DNA from: Caryophanales bacterium UBA4278
GTDB lineage: Bacteria; Bacillota_I; Bacilli_A; RFN20; CAG-826
Assembly (NCBI GenBank): GCA_002395065.1
Contig: DGVS01000005.1
Span: forward strand, 1 to 64,000
Direction: 5' to 3'
Length of the DNA: 64,000 bases
In this document: one piece after another, positions 6,580-15,197 of the stretch
How the letters are laid out: every line of letters begins with the position of its first letter
Position numbering within the stretch: position 1 is the first letter of the stretch
Notes under the pieces: model-generated
What the model saw: only the letters and a program-made list of their open reading frames with translations
What the model was told of the DNA's origin: nothing
The model's database searches: none
Made by a program: the position numbers and the translations under genes

Positions 6580-7009
6580 TAAGAATATCTTTTATACAAA
6601 TTTGCAATTGTTCTAAAACAATATCATATTCTCCTGTGTACCAAGGATCATCAATTTCTTTGACAGAAGGAGAATATTTGCTAATTGGATAAATATTTTT
6701 CTTGTGGTTATCCAAAAGATAGGAAAGATAGTTTAAGTTATTCTGATCCATGTAATAGATTTCATCTGCCCATTCATAATCCTCTTGAGTGATTTGTTTA
6801 GCCTTATGAGGTGAGAATTCGATTCCGTGACGAAGCAAAGCCTTCTTCATTGGTGGATAAATATCATTGCCAATTTCTTCACGTGATGTTGCGCGAGAAA
6901 TAACCGTAATTTGCTGGTTATTTTTCTCTTTTAACAGTTGTTTTGCAATGAATTCAGCCGCAACAGATCGGCAAATATTTCCATGACAAACAAAAATAAT
7001 TTTTCGCAT
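6560..7009 (-). CDS. Low-molecular-weight protein-tyrosine phosphatase
   Basis: 149 residues. The active-site loop V-CHGNICRS is at residues 8-15 (Cys nucleophile and Arg of C-x5-R-S), and the general-acid DPWYTG motif is near residue 119, both hallmarks of COG0394. The closest family role is tyrosine dephosphorylation. ArsC-type arsenate reductases share the fold, but no arsenic genes are nearby and the extra ArsC cysteines are not evident. It is a single gene read against its neighbours. The ATG is at 7009; the next ATG would remove the active site. Confidence 0.92.
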   Translation of the reverse strand: MRKIIFVCHGNICRSVAAEFIAKQLLKEKNNQQITVISRATSREEIGNDIYPPMKKALLRHGIEFSPHKAKQITQEDYEWADEIYYMDQNNLNYLSYLLDNHKKNIYPISKYSPSVKEIDDPWYTGEYDIVLEQLQICIKDILNKKVLN

Positions 7010-7169
7010 ATTCTACATTAAATAGAATAATCAAAGTTTTATCAAGAATAACCAGCAAATTTCGGTTAAATTTACATTTATGTAATTGTCTCTATTTTGT
7101 TAAATAAAATAAATAGATATTCACTTCTAAAATATTTGCTATAATACTTGCGAAAGGAAAAGGTACTAA

Positions 7170-7637
7170 ATGAAAAAATATTTGGTTAGCTGCATTGCCG
7201 TTTTAACATTCGGCTTAATGTTTGCCTGGTTAGCTCTTGCTTTCTCCGTTGTTAATTTTGGTTTGGGTGAGAGTGTAACAACAGGTTACGACATTCTTAA
7301 AGTAGGAACCGCTGAAAGTGCTCAATCTGCATATAACGCTCGTTACGTTTTTATGCTCCTTAGCTTAATCTTTGGTGGTTTATCTGTTTTAGGCGCTTGC
7401 GGTGCTGCTTTACAAGCTGCTGGCAAATTAAAAGTCAAATTCAACCTCAATATTTGTGTTGTTTGCTTACTCTGCTTAACAGCTTTAATGGCCGTTGTTG
7501 CTACAATCTGTGGTTTCTGCATTACAGTCCCAGAAGAAGTTAAAGACCTTGTGAAGATCGGCGCTGGTGTGATTATCTTCCCAGTTTGGACCGTTCTTGG
7601 CGCTGTTGCAGCATTCTTATTCAGAAAAGCTAAATAA
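7170..7637 (+). CDS. Four-helix membrane protein, unknown function
   Basis: 155 residues with hydrophobic segments at about 4-26, 57-79, 91-114 and 124-147, and an extracytoplasmic loop between the first two. No family was recognised. The topology and length resemble the protein encoded at 20300-20731 (minus strand), so they may be distant paralogues. A -10 box TATAAT (7140-7145) and a ribosome binding site (GAAAGGAAAAGG) precede it, and a strong terminator follows, so it is monocistronic. Confidence 0.75.
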   Translation: MKKYLVSCIAVLTFGLMFAWLALAFSVVNFGLGESVTTGYDILKVGTAESAQSAYNARYVFMLLSLIFGGLSVLGACGAALQAAGKLKVKFNLNICVVCLLCLTALMAVVATICGFCITVPEEVKDLVKIGAGVIIFPVWTVLGAVAAFLFRKAK

Positions 7638-7657
7638 TTTAGTTTATCTAACCCGGG

Positions 7658-7684
7658 AGGCTCACATTTGTGGGCCTTTTTCTT
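7658..7684 (+). terminator. Terminator after membrane protein gene
   Basis: AGGCTCAC-ATTT-GTGGGCCT forms eight pairs (one G-T), followed by a T-rich tail. Confidence 0.9.
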
Positions 7685-7736
7685 TTAAATATTCAAATAA
7701 AACAAAAATATTATTTTGTATATAATATGGTTGAAC

Positions 7737-8258
7737 ATGGAACGCCTACAGTTTTTACTTACTAAACTGCAAAATCATGAACTAGATTATTTTGATGAGT
7801 TTTATGATTTAACCCACCGAAAAGTCTACTTTATGGCCTATTCTCTTCTAAGAGATGAAGCTAGCAGTGAAGACATCACCCAAGAGGTTTATATGAAAGT
7901 TTTGGAAAAACCAAAACGCATTAAACCTGATGGAAACATCATGTCTTATCTGATTGAGATGAGTAAAAACATTACTCTTAACTATCTAAAGAAAGAGCAA
8001 CGTAGTAGCGTCGAGTACATTGAAGAAATCAGTGGAGAGGATGATCCTGATATCACCAATCTAAAAGATACTGAGGTCTTCCAACTCATGAAGAAGAAGC
8101 TCAGTGATAAAGAATTCACGATCGTTATTCTTCATGTCGTCAATGATCTTAAACATGACGAAATCTCTAAATTACTAAAAATACCTTTAGGTACTGTTAC
8201 ATGGACCTATAATAACGCGATTAAAAAACTATCGAAAGGAGGAAGTAAAAATGAATGA
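7737..8258 (+). CDS. ECF-type RNA polymerase sigma factor
   Basis: 173 residues. Region 2 covers about 20-85 (FDEFYDLTHRKVYFMAYSLLRDEASSEDITQEVY is its typical start) and region 4 about 115-170 (LSDKEFTIVILHVVNDLKHDEISKLLKIPLGTV with the helix-turn-helix). A TTG at 7716 would extend it by seven residues, but TATAAT lies at 7721-7726, so the mRNA should start near 7733. The ATG at 7737 is therefore preferred with almost no leader. It overlaps the next gene by eight bases; that gene encodes a membrane protein with anti-sigma layout. Regulon unknown. Confidence 0.88.
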   Translation: MERLQFLLTKLQNHELDYFDEFYDLTHRKVYFMAYSLLRDEASSEDITQEVYMKVLEKPKRIKPDGNIMSYLIEMSKNITLNYLKKEQRSSVEYIEEISGEDDPDITNLKDTEVFQLMKKKLSDKEFTIVILHVVNDLKHDEISKLLKIPLGTVTWTYNNAIKKLSKGGSKNE

Positions 8259-9225
8259 TGTTGAAAAGAAAATTCTTGAAGCAGGAAGGCTTCAAACAAT
8301 TTCTAAATCTAGCGAACAAATCCTAGAAAGTTTTGAAGTGAAACATAAACGCCGCATTCAAAAGAGATTTTTCTTCATCCCTACGATTACAACCCTCCTT
8401 GCTTCAGCAACTGCTGTTGCCGTAATTTTTGCCTTATCGCCACGTCCAATTCATATTCAAGGACAAACCAAGGGTTTTAACGATGGTTCAACTGTCTTAA
8501 CTTCTGTTGTCGGTAATCTTTCCTTACATTACTACACCCAAGACGTTAGTAATGAGCAAAACCGTATTTTTGCCGCTCCAATCGTTCAAGAAGAATTTAA
8601 CCAAGTCGCGATGGATGTGGATGCGGTTTATAATCCATACTCATATTACTATGTTCATACTAAAGGACTTAATTACACCTTTGATTCATCTGCCTTTAGT
8701 TATGATGATGTGAATTACCGATATGAATTATCGGTCAATAACACAACAGTTTATTTAAAAGATAATCTCTCGGAAATCAAATCTAAAGGTGTCTACGAAG
8801 GGTTGATTCGTGTCAGCGATACTTGCTATCCATGTGAGATTAATGCCCAAGTATCTCATAACGTCGTTTCAACTACGTTTACTTATCGTGTCTCTTCCTA
8901 TATTCATTCTTTGACAACAAAGACAACCGATGAAGTCACAACGATTAGTCACCAAATCAAGATCAATGATGACATTTCTGAAATTAAGAGTGTTAATCTC
9001 CTTAATAAAGGAAAAAGTTTCTCCGCATCGTTTAAAAACGATAATCGATTATCTGAAGTAACAAAAGAACGTTCCTTCTCCTATACAAGTGGTGAAGATT
9101 TCATTAGTGTTGACTACCGCAAAAACGAAACCACATATTCTGGGATCAAACTTCGTGTCGATACAAGCACACGCGCTAGAAAACACGTCTACTCCTTTGA
9201 AGGAGTTACAGATGTTATTCTTTAA
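8251..9225 (+). CDS. Single-pass membrane protein, probable anti-sigma factor
   Basis: 324 residues. A cytoplasmic N-terminus of about 40 residues is followed by one membrane helix (about 46-66, IPTITTLLASATAVAVIFAL) and a roughly 255-residue outer domain that is Thr/Ser/Tyr-rich and beta-like. No known anti-sigma domain was recognised. The call rests on the eight-base overlap with the ECF sigma gene and the topology, both typical of membrane anti-sigma factors that release sigma on an envelope signal. The ribosome binding site AAAGGAGG lies inside the sigma gene. Confidence 0.65.
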   Translation: MNDVEKKILEAGRLQTISKSSEQILESFEVKHKRRIQKRFFFIPTITTLLASATAVAVIFALSPRPIHIQGQTKGFNDGSTVLTSVVGNLSLHYYTQDVSNEQNRIFAAPIVQEEFNQVAMDVDAVYNPYSYYYVHTKGLNYTFDSSAFSYDDVNYRYELSVNNTTVYLKDNLSEIKSKGVYEGLIRVSDTCYPCEINAQVSHNVVSTTFTYRVSSYIHSLTTKTTDEVTTISHQIKINDDISEIKSVNLLNKGKSFSASFKNDNRLSEVTKERSFSYTSGEDFISVDYRKNETTYSGIKLRVDTSTRARKHVYSFEGVTDVIL

Positions 9226-9281
9226 TCCAATAAAAGTTAAAAACTAATTGTATATATAACGAAACCCGAACAGTTTCTTAA

Positions 9282-9325
9282 AAGGACCGCCAAATCATCA
9301 TGTTCAACCAAGCGGTCCTTTTTTA
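9282..9325 (+). terminator. Terminator of the sigma/anti-sigma operon
   Basis: AAGGACCGC (9282-9290) pairs perfectly with GCGGTCCTT (9312-9320), followed by a T run. The loop is 21 bases. Confidence 0.85.
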
Positions 9326-9361
9326 TTGCTTTTCTAACTAAAAAAGCAAAGAATATTACAC

Positions 9362-10531
9362 ATGGAAGAGAATAAACCAAGTTTTTCTAAACAAGTTAAA
9401 GAACTTTTTATTACTACGCTTAACGGAATGGCCTATGGCCTTTTTGCCACATTAATCATTGGCACAATCTTTGCCACAATCGGTGGATTCTTTAAAGATG
9501 CTAGTGAAGGTACATTCGGAGCATTTATGTTTCATTGTCTAGGAAATGGCATGGCCGCGAAGAATGGTATTTCCTATGTTTTACAAGTTCTTACTGGTGC
9601 CGGAATTGGTGTTGGCATGGCTTTAGCCATGAAACTTACTCCTCTTCAAACAGTGGTTCTTGGTGTAGTTGGTCAAATCGCGGGTTATTTCTCTTTAACA
9701 ACGTTCTTTGTTACAAAAGCCTCTCATCCAGTTAGTGACACATTCCAAATCGGTGACCCTTTAACAATCTACTTTGTTTGTTTAGGTGTTGTCTTATTGT
9801 TTAAATATGTCTTAAAGAAGAAAACCAGTGCAGACATTATTATTGTTCCATTATGCGGTGTTATTGCCGGCTTACTTCTTTCATTAGGACTTCGTTATCC
9901 TTTAATTTACGTCACTTATGCTATGCAATGGTTAATTAACAGTGGAACTAACGCTGCTCCATTCTTTATGGGAATTATTGTAGCGGTGTTAATGGGTATG
10001 GCTTTAACCGCTCCAATTTCATCTGCTGCTATTGCAGCAATGATTTTCCTTATTCCGGAGGGAATGAGTGTTGCAGCAGCTCTAGCTGATCCACAGTATG
10101 CTGGTCTAGTTATCGCTAGTGGAGCTGCCGTTGTTGGTTGTTCCACACAAATGGTTGGCTTTGCCATCCAATCTAGAAGAGATAATAAGTTAAGCATGGT
10201 GTTTTCCATTGGCATTGGAACAAGCATGCTCCAGTTTAAAAATATTGTTCGTAAACCAATTGTTTGGCTTCCAACAATAATTGCTTCTGCCATTCTTGGA
10301 CCGATTGCTACTTGTGCATTAAAGATGTGCTGTTTAGGCAGTGCTGCCGGTATGGGAACTGCTGGATTAGTTGGCCAAATTGGTACCATCGCTTCTATGG
10401 GTGTTGGTGCCTGGCAAACATGGGTGGGAATCTTTGTTTTAGAGATTGCAGCGCCAATTGCTTTAGTTTTTGCTTTCGATCTTTTATTCCGCAAATTAGG
10501 ATGGATAAAAGATGGAGATTTAAAGGTATAA
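9362..10531 (+). CDS. PTS transporter subunit IIC-like membrane protein (PTS_EIIC_2)
   Basis: 389 residues, about ten membrane segments, rich in Gly/Ala. The N-terminus (KELFITTLNGMAYGLFATLIIGTIFATIGGFF) and motifs such as GNGMAAKNGISYVLQ and ISSAAIAAMIFL fit the PTS_EIIC_2 family, a branch of PTS IIC-like permeases found without IIA/IIB partners. No IIA, IIB or sugar enzyme gene is nearby, so the substrate and the coupling to phosphorylation are unknown. No clear ribosome binding site precedes the ATG. Confidence 0.82.
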   Translation: MEENKPSFSKQVKELFITTLNGMAYGLFATLIIGTIFATIGGFFKDASEGTFGAFMFHCLGNGMAAKNGISYVLQVLTGAGIGVGMALAMKLTPLQTVVLGVVGQIAGYFSLTTFFVTKASHPVSDTFQIGDPLTIYFVCLGVVLLFKYVLKKKTSADIIIVPLCGVIAGLLLSLGLRYPLIYVTYAMQWLINSGTNAAPFFMGIIVAVLMGMALTAPISSAAIAAMIFLIPEGMSVAAALADPQYAGLVIASGAAVVGCSTQMVGFAIQSRRDNKLSMVFSIGIGTSMLQFKNIVRKPIVWLPTIIASAILGPIATCALKMCCLGSAAGMGTAGLVGQIGTIASMGVGAWQTWVGIFVLEIAAPIALVFAFDLLFRKLGWIKDGDLKV

Positions 10532-10536
10532 AAAAA

Positions 10537-10560
10537 GTCCGCAATTTACGGACAGTTTTT
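10537..10560 (+). terminator. First terminator after the PTS IIC-like gene
   Basis: GTCCG-CAATTTA-CGGAC is followed by AG and five T. Confidence 0.75.
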
Positions 10561-10567
10561 GAAATTA

Positions 10568-10590
10568 TCCAGGAATTGCTGGATTTTTTT
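10568..10590 (+). terminator. Second, tandem terminator
   Basis: TCCAG-GAATTG-CTGGA is followed by seven T, directly before the convergent lipoprotein gene's stop codon. Confidence 0.8.
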
Positions 10591-11521
10591 ATGCTCTTTC
10601 CCAAGAGTTAACATTTATTTCTCCGATACCAAAATTGTATGCTTGGCTGTTCTTGGATGGAAGGGCGACAAGTCTAAATTCAAAGTAGGCAACGTTTTCT
10701 GTTCCTGAACCTGTGCAGTAGAAATGAACTTGCGTTGTGTTCGCGGTAATTTGCCCACGAGATACTTCATGAGTTAAGTTTTCGAGATAGTTAGCATCTT
10801 TGTCATAGAACAAGAAGAAACCAATTGGCAGCGAATCTTCAGGCTTATCTGTATTGTTGTTTACTTGAGAAATGACCATATTAATTTCAAGTTTTGCTCC
10901 GGTGTGATGGAATAATGGAGTTTGGATTCCCTTCCATTTTTGATCCATCCTTAAACCACCAGGCTTACCTTGATCAACGGAATAAAATGATGGACTTACC
11001 TTATCATCTCCGAAATCTCCTCGGCTATTCTTGTTTCCATAAATGAATGTCCAATCAGTACTTGGCATATCGTCTCTTAGATCGTTTTCCCACCAATGGT
11101 GTTCACTTAAATGAGTAATTAATTCGATAGGCTCATTAGTCGGAGCTAAAAATTTCCTCAAGGAAATAGAAGGATAATCTTTAAATCTAATGTATTCATC
11201 TCCGGCTGGTGTCGAAGATGATGTTGGTTTTGACGAAGTAGATGAACTACTTGGTTTACTTGTCGTTGATGTTCCAGCAGATGTTGGTGCAACGCTAATG
11301 TGACTTGTTCCAGCAGATGTTGGTGCAACACTAGTGTGACTCGTTCCAGTACTCGTTTTACTTTGACTAGTTGGTTCAATATTTGAGGTAACTGAATCTA
11401 TTGAACTGATAATTTGAGAACTTCCTTCATCAAAAGATGAAGAACGTCTTGGCTTCTTATTTGTTGTCGTACATCCAGAGATTAATAGAAGCGCAACAAG
11501 AAATGGTAGAATCTTTTTCAT
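10589..11521 (-). CDS. Ser/Thr-rich lipoprotein
   Basis: 310 residues. Signal peptide with lipobox LISGC (Cys at about residue 17). Residues about 25-110 are a low-complexity Ser/Thr/Pro linker with two copies of a 12-residue repeat (GTSHxSVAPTSA). Residues about 110-310 form a Trp/Tyr/Asn-rich, beta-like domain resembling a jelly-roll ligand-binding domain in character, although no family was recognised. The architecture suggests a surface lipoprotein whose linker spans the wall or capsule. TATAAT (minus strand, 11529-11534) ends seven bases before the ATG, so the mRNA may be leaderless. Confidence 0.75.
   Translation of the reverse strand: MKKILPFLVALLLISGCTTTNKKPRRSSSFDEGSSQIISSIDSVTSNIEPTSQSKTSTGTSHTSVAPTSAGTSHISVAPTSAGTSTTSKPSSSSTSSKPTSSSTPAGDEYIRFKDYPSISLRKFLAPTNEPIELITHLSEHHWWENDLRDDMPSTDWTFIYGNKNSRGDFGDDKVSPSFYSVDQGKPGGLRMDQKWKGIQTPLFHHTGAKLEINMVISQVNNNTDKPEDSLPIGFFLFYDKDANYLENLTHEVSRGQITANTTQVHFYCTGSGTENVAYFEFRLVALPSKNSQAYNFGIGEINVNSWERA
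11271..11342. repeat. Two tandem 36-bp repeats in the lipoprotein linker
   Basis: Units at 11271-11306 and 11307-11342 differ at only three positions, and a partial third copy begins at 11343. The unit length is a multiple of three, so copy-number change would alter linker length without breaking the frame. Confidence 0.85.
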
Positions 11522-11528
11522 AACATCA

Positions 11529-11590
11529 ATTATACTTCACTATATTAATTAATAAAGTGAATTGATAAAATAAGATACCTGCTTTACAAT
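11529..11590. promoter_or_regulatory. Divergent promoter region
   Basis: Plus strand: TTGATA (11562-11567), 17-base spacer, TACAAT (11585-11590), start codon at 11598. Minus strand: TATAAT (11529-11534) for the gene starting at 11521. TTCACT (11536-11541) and AGTGAA (11556-11561) form an inverted repeat between the two. Both -10 boxes are seven bases from their start codons, so both transcripts are predicted to lack a leader. Confidence 0.6.
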
Positions 11591-11597
11591 AAAATCT

Positions 11598-12743
11598 ATG
11601 GAAGAAACACAAAAGAAAAAAAGAAACAAGTTTCATTTATTTAAGCATCATCTTCATGACGAGAATAACGACATTGAATTTCGTGGTCCTCTTTCATACC
11701 GACATCTGCGCATTATAGCGTGGGTTTTTATGATGTTTATGGCTATGTCCGTTGTTTTTAGCGTCTTCGTTAAATTCCCGTTATTTAGTAAACCAGATGA
11801 CGTTAAAAACGCTTATCGAATAACTTCAGATGTTTTCTCTTGGATTGGTACTCTGGCTTTGCCAGTCTTCTTGATTGCGAACTTCTCTGTCATTATGAGA
11901 AGCCATAAGAATTATAAGAAGATTCTAATGTTACACGGCTTTACAGCTCTTGGTTTAATGGCCGTCGCCTATCTTATAGTTTTCCGTTACTACTTTACTT
12001 TATCCATGAGATTTGTTGGATTAGAGTATGTTGATAGTAAGGATGTAATTGAAACATTACTGAATATTAATCCTTCCAAGTTTGTTTATTTAAATGTTTT
12101 TATCGATTTATTCCTTTGCTCTTTGACCTATACATTCTTAACCTATGAACCAAAGAAATATTTCCAAGGTAAAAAGATTGTTTTTTTCCGTCTTTTGGTT
12201 TTAATTCCAATCCTTTATGAACTTGGCTCAATTTATATTAAATTGCACGCCTTATCAACCCCAGAGTTTATGATTCCTTGGTATGTCTTCCCATTATTAA
12301 CAACCAAGCCTCCATTACTCTTATTAGCATTCTTCTTACTCGCGCTTATTTCTGCATTACGCAAAAAACGATACTTAATGAACGGTCATACAGAAGATGA
12401 ATATGATCGTTATTTAAAGACTAACGCGAATTCATTATCGTTCTCTATCATTACTTGTATCGTTTTATTTATTGCGATTATTCTTGATATCATTATTGCC
12501 TCGATCTGTAGCGTCTCAATTGCAACAAAGATGGGTATTGATGTTGAAGCTGGAGTTGATATCGTGATGAAATCGGGACTTGGAAAAACAATCACGGTAA
12601 TTTTTATCTTCCCATTAATTATTCTCTTCTCTTATTCAAGAGATTATCAAGATAATTTAATTGATAAGATAATTCCACTGGTTGGAATTGGTGTTTGTGT
12701 CTATTCTGTCGTTGAAACGTTTGTTCAACTATTGGCGGCATAA
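11598..12743 (+). CDS. Multi-pass membrane protein, unknown function
   Basis: 381 residues. A charged, His/Lys-rich N-terminus of about 40 residues is followed by roughly eight membrane helices up to the C-terminus. A basic loop with an acidic patch (RKKRYLMNGHTEDEYDRY) lies near residue 255. No family was recognised; it does not show transporter motifs. It is followed after 11 bases by the NERD protein gene, which has its own ribosome binding site, so the two are one operon. Confidence 0.75.
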   Translation: MEETQKKKRNKFHLFKHHLHDENNDIEFRGPLSYRHLRIIAWVFMMFMAMSVVFSVFVKFPLFSKPDDVKNAYRITSDVFSWIGTLALPVFLIANFSVIMRSHKNYKKILMLHGFTALGLMAVAYLIVFRYYFTLSMRFVGLEYVDSKDVIETLLNINPSKFVYLNVFIDLFLCSLTYTFLTYEPKKYFQGKKIVFFRLLVLIPILYELGSIYIKLHALSTPEFMIPWYVFPLLTTKPPLLLLAFFLLALISALRKKRYLMNGHTEDEYDRYLKTNANSLSFSIITCIVLFIAIILDIIIASICSVSIATKMGIDVEAGVDIVMKSGLGKTITVIFIFPLIILFSYSRDYQDNLIDKIIPLVGIGVCVYSVVETFVQLLAA

Positions 12744-12754
12744 GGAGAGAAAAG

Positions 12755-13474
12755 ATGTCTTTTGGTGGAAACAACTTCGAAGATATGTGGTTTATTGCCT
12801 CAGTCTGGGCCGATAGTGAGCGTGCAAGACGCCGCTATGAAGAAGAATGGGAAGAAGAGCAAAAAGAAAAGGCTAGGCAAGTAAGACCACAAATTTCTGA
12901 AACAAATCGTGCCCGCATAAGAGAAATTTCTCGCGATGTTGAAAATAACCTTCGTGGAATTGAAGCTGAAGAAAAGATTCATTCATATCTTAATCCAGGT
13001 CCTTTTGCCCGAGTTCCTCATTATGAATTAAAGAATGTTTATCTTGTGGATGCTAATGGAATGTCTCATGAGATTGATTTCATAGAAATCAGAGAAACTG
13101 GAATCTTCTGCATTGAAGTTAAAAACTGGGCTGGAGACATCCGTGGAGGAAGACAAGACAAATACTGGTCTTCAAACGGAAACAGTCGTCGTAACCCATG
13201 TTTCCAGAACGATACACACATTCGCGCTATTCACGATATTATCGGTAAAAAGCCTCATATTACTTCAGTAATAGTGATGGCGCAGAATAACGCGCGTCCT
13301 CTTGGAATTGATGGGGTAATTAACCTTAACGACTTCCGTTCATACATGTCCTCATTTACAGAGAAGGTCATCTCTTCAGAAGAGATGCATCGCATCTATT
13401 CCTTGTTAGAACAATCTAGAGTCAAAATGAGTCGACAAGAACATGTCGAAAACATTAAGAAATATGGAAAGTAA
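12755..13474 (+). CDS. NERD-domain (nuclease-related) protein
   Basis: 239 residues. A charged helical N-terminus (RRRYEEEWEEEQKEKARQ) precedes a NERD domain at about residues 70-190. The conserved pattern is visible: GIEAEEKIHSYL, then EIDFIEI and CIEVKNWAG, which supply the Glu, Asp and Glu-x-Lys positions of a PD-(D/E)XK nuclease-like core. NERD proteins are suspected nucleic-acid-processing or defence-related factors. The ribosome binding site AAGGAGAGAAAAG is good. Cotranscription with a membrane protein of unknown function is the only context clue. Confidence 0.85.
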   Translation: MSFGGNNFEDMWFIASVWADSERARRRYEEEWEEEQKEKARQVRPQISETNRARIREISRDVENNLRGIEAEEKIHSYLNPGPFARVPHYELKNVYLVDANGMSHEIDFIEIRETGIFCIEVKNWAGDIRGGRQDKYWSSNGNSRRNPCFQNDTHIRAIHDIIGKKPHITSVIVMAQNNARPLGIDGVINLNDFRSYMSSFTEKVISSEEMHRIYSLLEQSRVKMSRQEHVENIKKYGK

Positions 13475-13498
13475 AAAGAACCTATGGTTCTTTTTTTA
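13475..13498. terminator. Bidirectional terminator
   Basis: AAAGAACC-TAT-GGTTCTTT, with T7 on the plus side and T-rich sequence on the minus side, between convergent genes. Confidence 0.85.
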
Positions 13499-14080
13499 AT
13501 GTTTCATTTTGCCATACAAGATAATGGTTATTTGCATCGGGATTCCAAGTAGGAATATTGTCCAGACACGGTCGCTTAAGAACTGTAAAAAACTTGCGAC
13601 AAGAATGGACCAAAGGAACGCTGATGTAAACCCATAGTAGAGCGCTTTTCGATGGAAATAGCGGTGGTTTGCAACGCCAAGCATAATGAATGAAACTGGT
13701 GCTGACCAAACAAAGACAATCCACCAACTGGCATTAAATCTAATTAATGCCCAAACATAGATAATTGTTGCAATCATCCATACAACGGAGACAAGTAAAG
13801 AAGTGATGATAACTTTGTTATATCGATCAAGCGCGTTTTGCTTTGTATATTTCTTTTTATTTTCAGGCGTAGCTTCGTGTGTAAGGTAGTCTAAAGAGAC
13901 TCCATAAAACTCACAAAGTTCATTTAAAGTAACGATATCTGGGATGGTTTCACCCTTCTCCCATTTCGATATAGATTTGTCTGAATAATTGAATTTTTCA
14001 GCCAGTTCAAGCTGTGTTAATTTGGCATTTTTTCTTAGTTCAGCAAGGTTCTCGCCAATAATTTCTCGAATGTTTTTCAT
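13496..14080 (-). CDS. XRE-family regulator with C-terminal membrane domain
   Basis: 194 residues. Residues about 7-62 are a standard XRE helix-turn-helix (LAELRKNAKLTQLELAEKFNYSDKSISKWEKGETIPD). After a charged linker there are four membrane helices (about 94-190). This layout is common in Firmicutes regulators that respond to membrane conditions. It is monocistronic. Palindromic AGAACT/AGTTCT sequence in the region upstream may be its operator, shared with the divergent gene at 14284. Confidence 0.88.
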   Translation of the reverse strand: MKNIREIIGENLAELRKNAKLTQLELAEKFNYSDKSISKWEKGETIPDIVTLNELCEFYGVSLDYLTHEATPENKKKYTKQNALDRYNKVIITSLLVSVVWMIATIIYVWALIRFNASWWIVFVWSAPVSFIMLGVANHRYFHRKALYYGFTSAFLWSILVASFLQFLSDRVWTIFLLGIPMQITIILYGKMKH

Positions 14081-14170
14081 GAACTAATAATAGAACTGTT
14101 GTGTAGAATTTGCAACAAGAATTAAAAATTCTAATTTTAAGAGAACTTGAAAAATCGCTCTATTTTTGTG

Positions 14171-14183
14171 AGAACTTAGTTCT
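14171..14183. promoter_or_regulatory. Palindrome AGAACT-T-AGTTCT, candidate operator
   Basis: A perfect 13-base palindrome in the 14081-14283 intergenic region. A second GAGAACTT half-site occurs at 14141-14148 and TAGAACTGTT near 14091. The sites lie between an XRE regulator gene and a divergent exported-protein operon. Confidence 0.45.
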
Positions 14184-14283
14184 ATTTATATGGTACGCAC
14201 ACAATAGGGTTACCTTTACATTGACATAATTTAATATTATGGTCGGAAGTTTTGGAGGAAAAGCGCTAAATAGTTTGAGAATT

Positions 14284-15195
14284 ATGAAAAAACTACTGCT
14301 CACTTACATCCTAACAATCGGGATTTGTGCTGTGGCTGGTGTCTCAACAGGCATCATCCTTAAAAAGACAATTGGCCCGATTGATGAAATGTATCCTCCA
14401 GGCTTCGATCCAAAAGAATTCTCTCCAGACGTTGATGCCATTTGGAAAAAGTATGAAGCCTTATCCGATAAATCCATCAACGGAGTGAAGAGCTTCTCTG
14501 ATGCTGATGTCATGAACGTTGCATTTGAAAAGTTCAGACGAATGCCGAATTGCTACTTCTACTCGATTGGAGATGCGAAGACAATCGTTACTCAAACCGT
14601 TCGAAATGCATTCATTAAAAATGGAGATGAGTATTACGAAGATCAAATTTCGTTCTCCTCAATGGTCGCTTTGGCGAAACGATCTTACCAACACGGTAAA
14701 GATGGTCCAATAATCGTCCATGATGGAACTCCAAGCGGTTCCGAGCACGCCACGTATCCTCAAACACCTACAAAAACATTTGAAAAAGAGGAATACAAGG
14801 AATATCTCGGTAAAACTCTTGATGAAATGTTTATCTACGTTATCTCTGATAAAACAACGATAGACAGTTCACGAACAACACGCGGAGATGATGTTGTCAT
14901 TAAGATGAATCTTAATCCAAATCTCAGCACCTTCTATTACAAGACGCAGATGCTGAACCTCTCTGGATTAAGTAATCTCCCACCATTTGAAGAGGTGAAA
15001 CTAACTTATACGTTGAGCAAAGATCTAGTTCTTAAACACCTCTCCATTGATGAAACGTTTACTGCGACAAAGGAAGGAATTCCTGTCCCAGCAAAAACAA
15101 ATAACCTTCTCGAATACTACTACCATGTTGGGGAAATGAAAATCCCTTCATGGAATGAAGAATTCGACTTCTCAATTAAAAATAAGGAGGCTTAA
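14284..15195 (+). CDS. Membrane-anchored exported protein, unknown function
   Basis: 303 residues from the chosen ATG, which gives a classic N-terminal anchor (MKKLLLTYILTIGICAVAGV). An in-frame ATG at 14239 would add 15 residues of non-hydrophobic sequence before it. Neither start has a well-spaced ribosome binding site, so the start is uncertain. The outer domain is mixed and polar, without known motifs. It ends two bases before the start of the giant exported protein gene at 15198 and is presumably translated with it. Confidence 0.7.
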   Translation: MKKLLLTYILTIGICAVAGVSTGIILKKTIGPIDEMYPPGFDPKEFSPDVDAIWKKYEALSDKSINGVKSFSDADVMNVAFEKFRRMPNCYFYSIGDAKTIVTQTVRNAFIKNGDEYYEDQISFSSMVALAKRSYQHGKDGPIIVHDGTPSGSEHATYPQTPTKTFEKEEYKEYLGKTLDEMFIYVISDKTTIDSSRTTRGDDVVIKMNLNPNLSTFYYKTQMLNLSGLSNLPPFEEVKLTYTLSKDLVLKHLSIDETFTATKEGIPVPAKTNNLLEYYYHVGEMKIPSWNEEFDFSIKNKEA

Positions 15196-15197
15196 GA

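Noticed and set aside
6560..7009. Arsenate reductase (ArsC) as identity of the phosphatase gene
   Set aside because: The signature fits low-molecular-weight tyrosine phosphatases, the extra ArsC cysteines are not evident, and no ars genes are nearby.
9916..10494. 192-codon antisense frame in the PTS IIC-like gene
   Set aside because: It is a mirror of a Gly/Ala-rich membrane protein gene, with no ribosome binding site and no family match.
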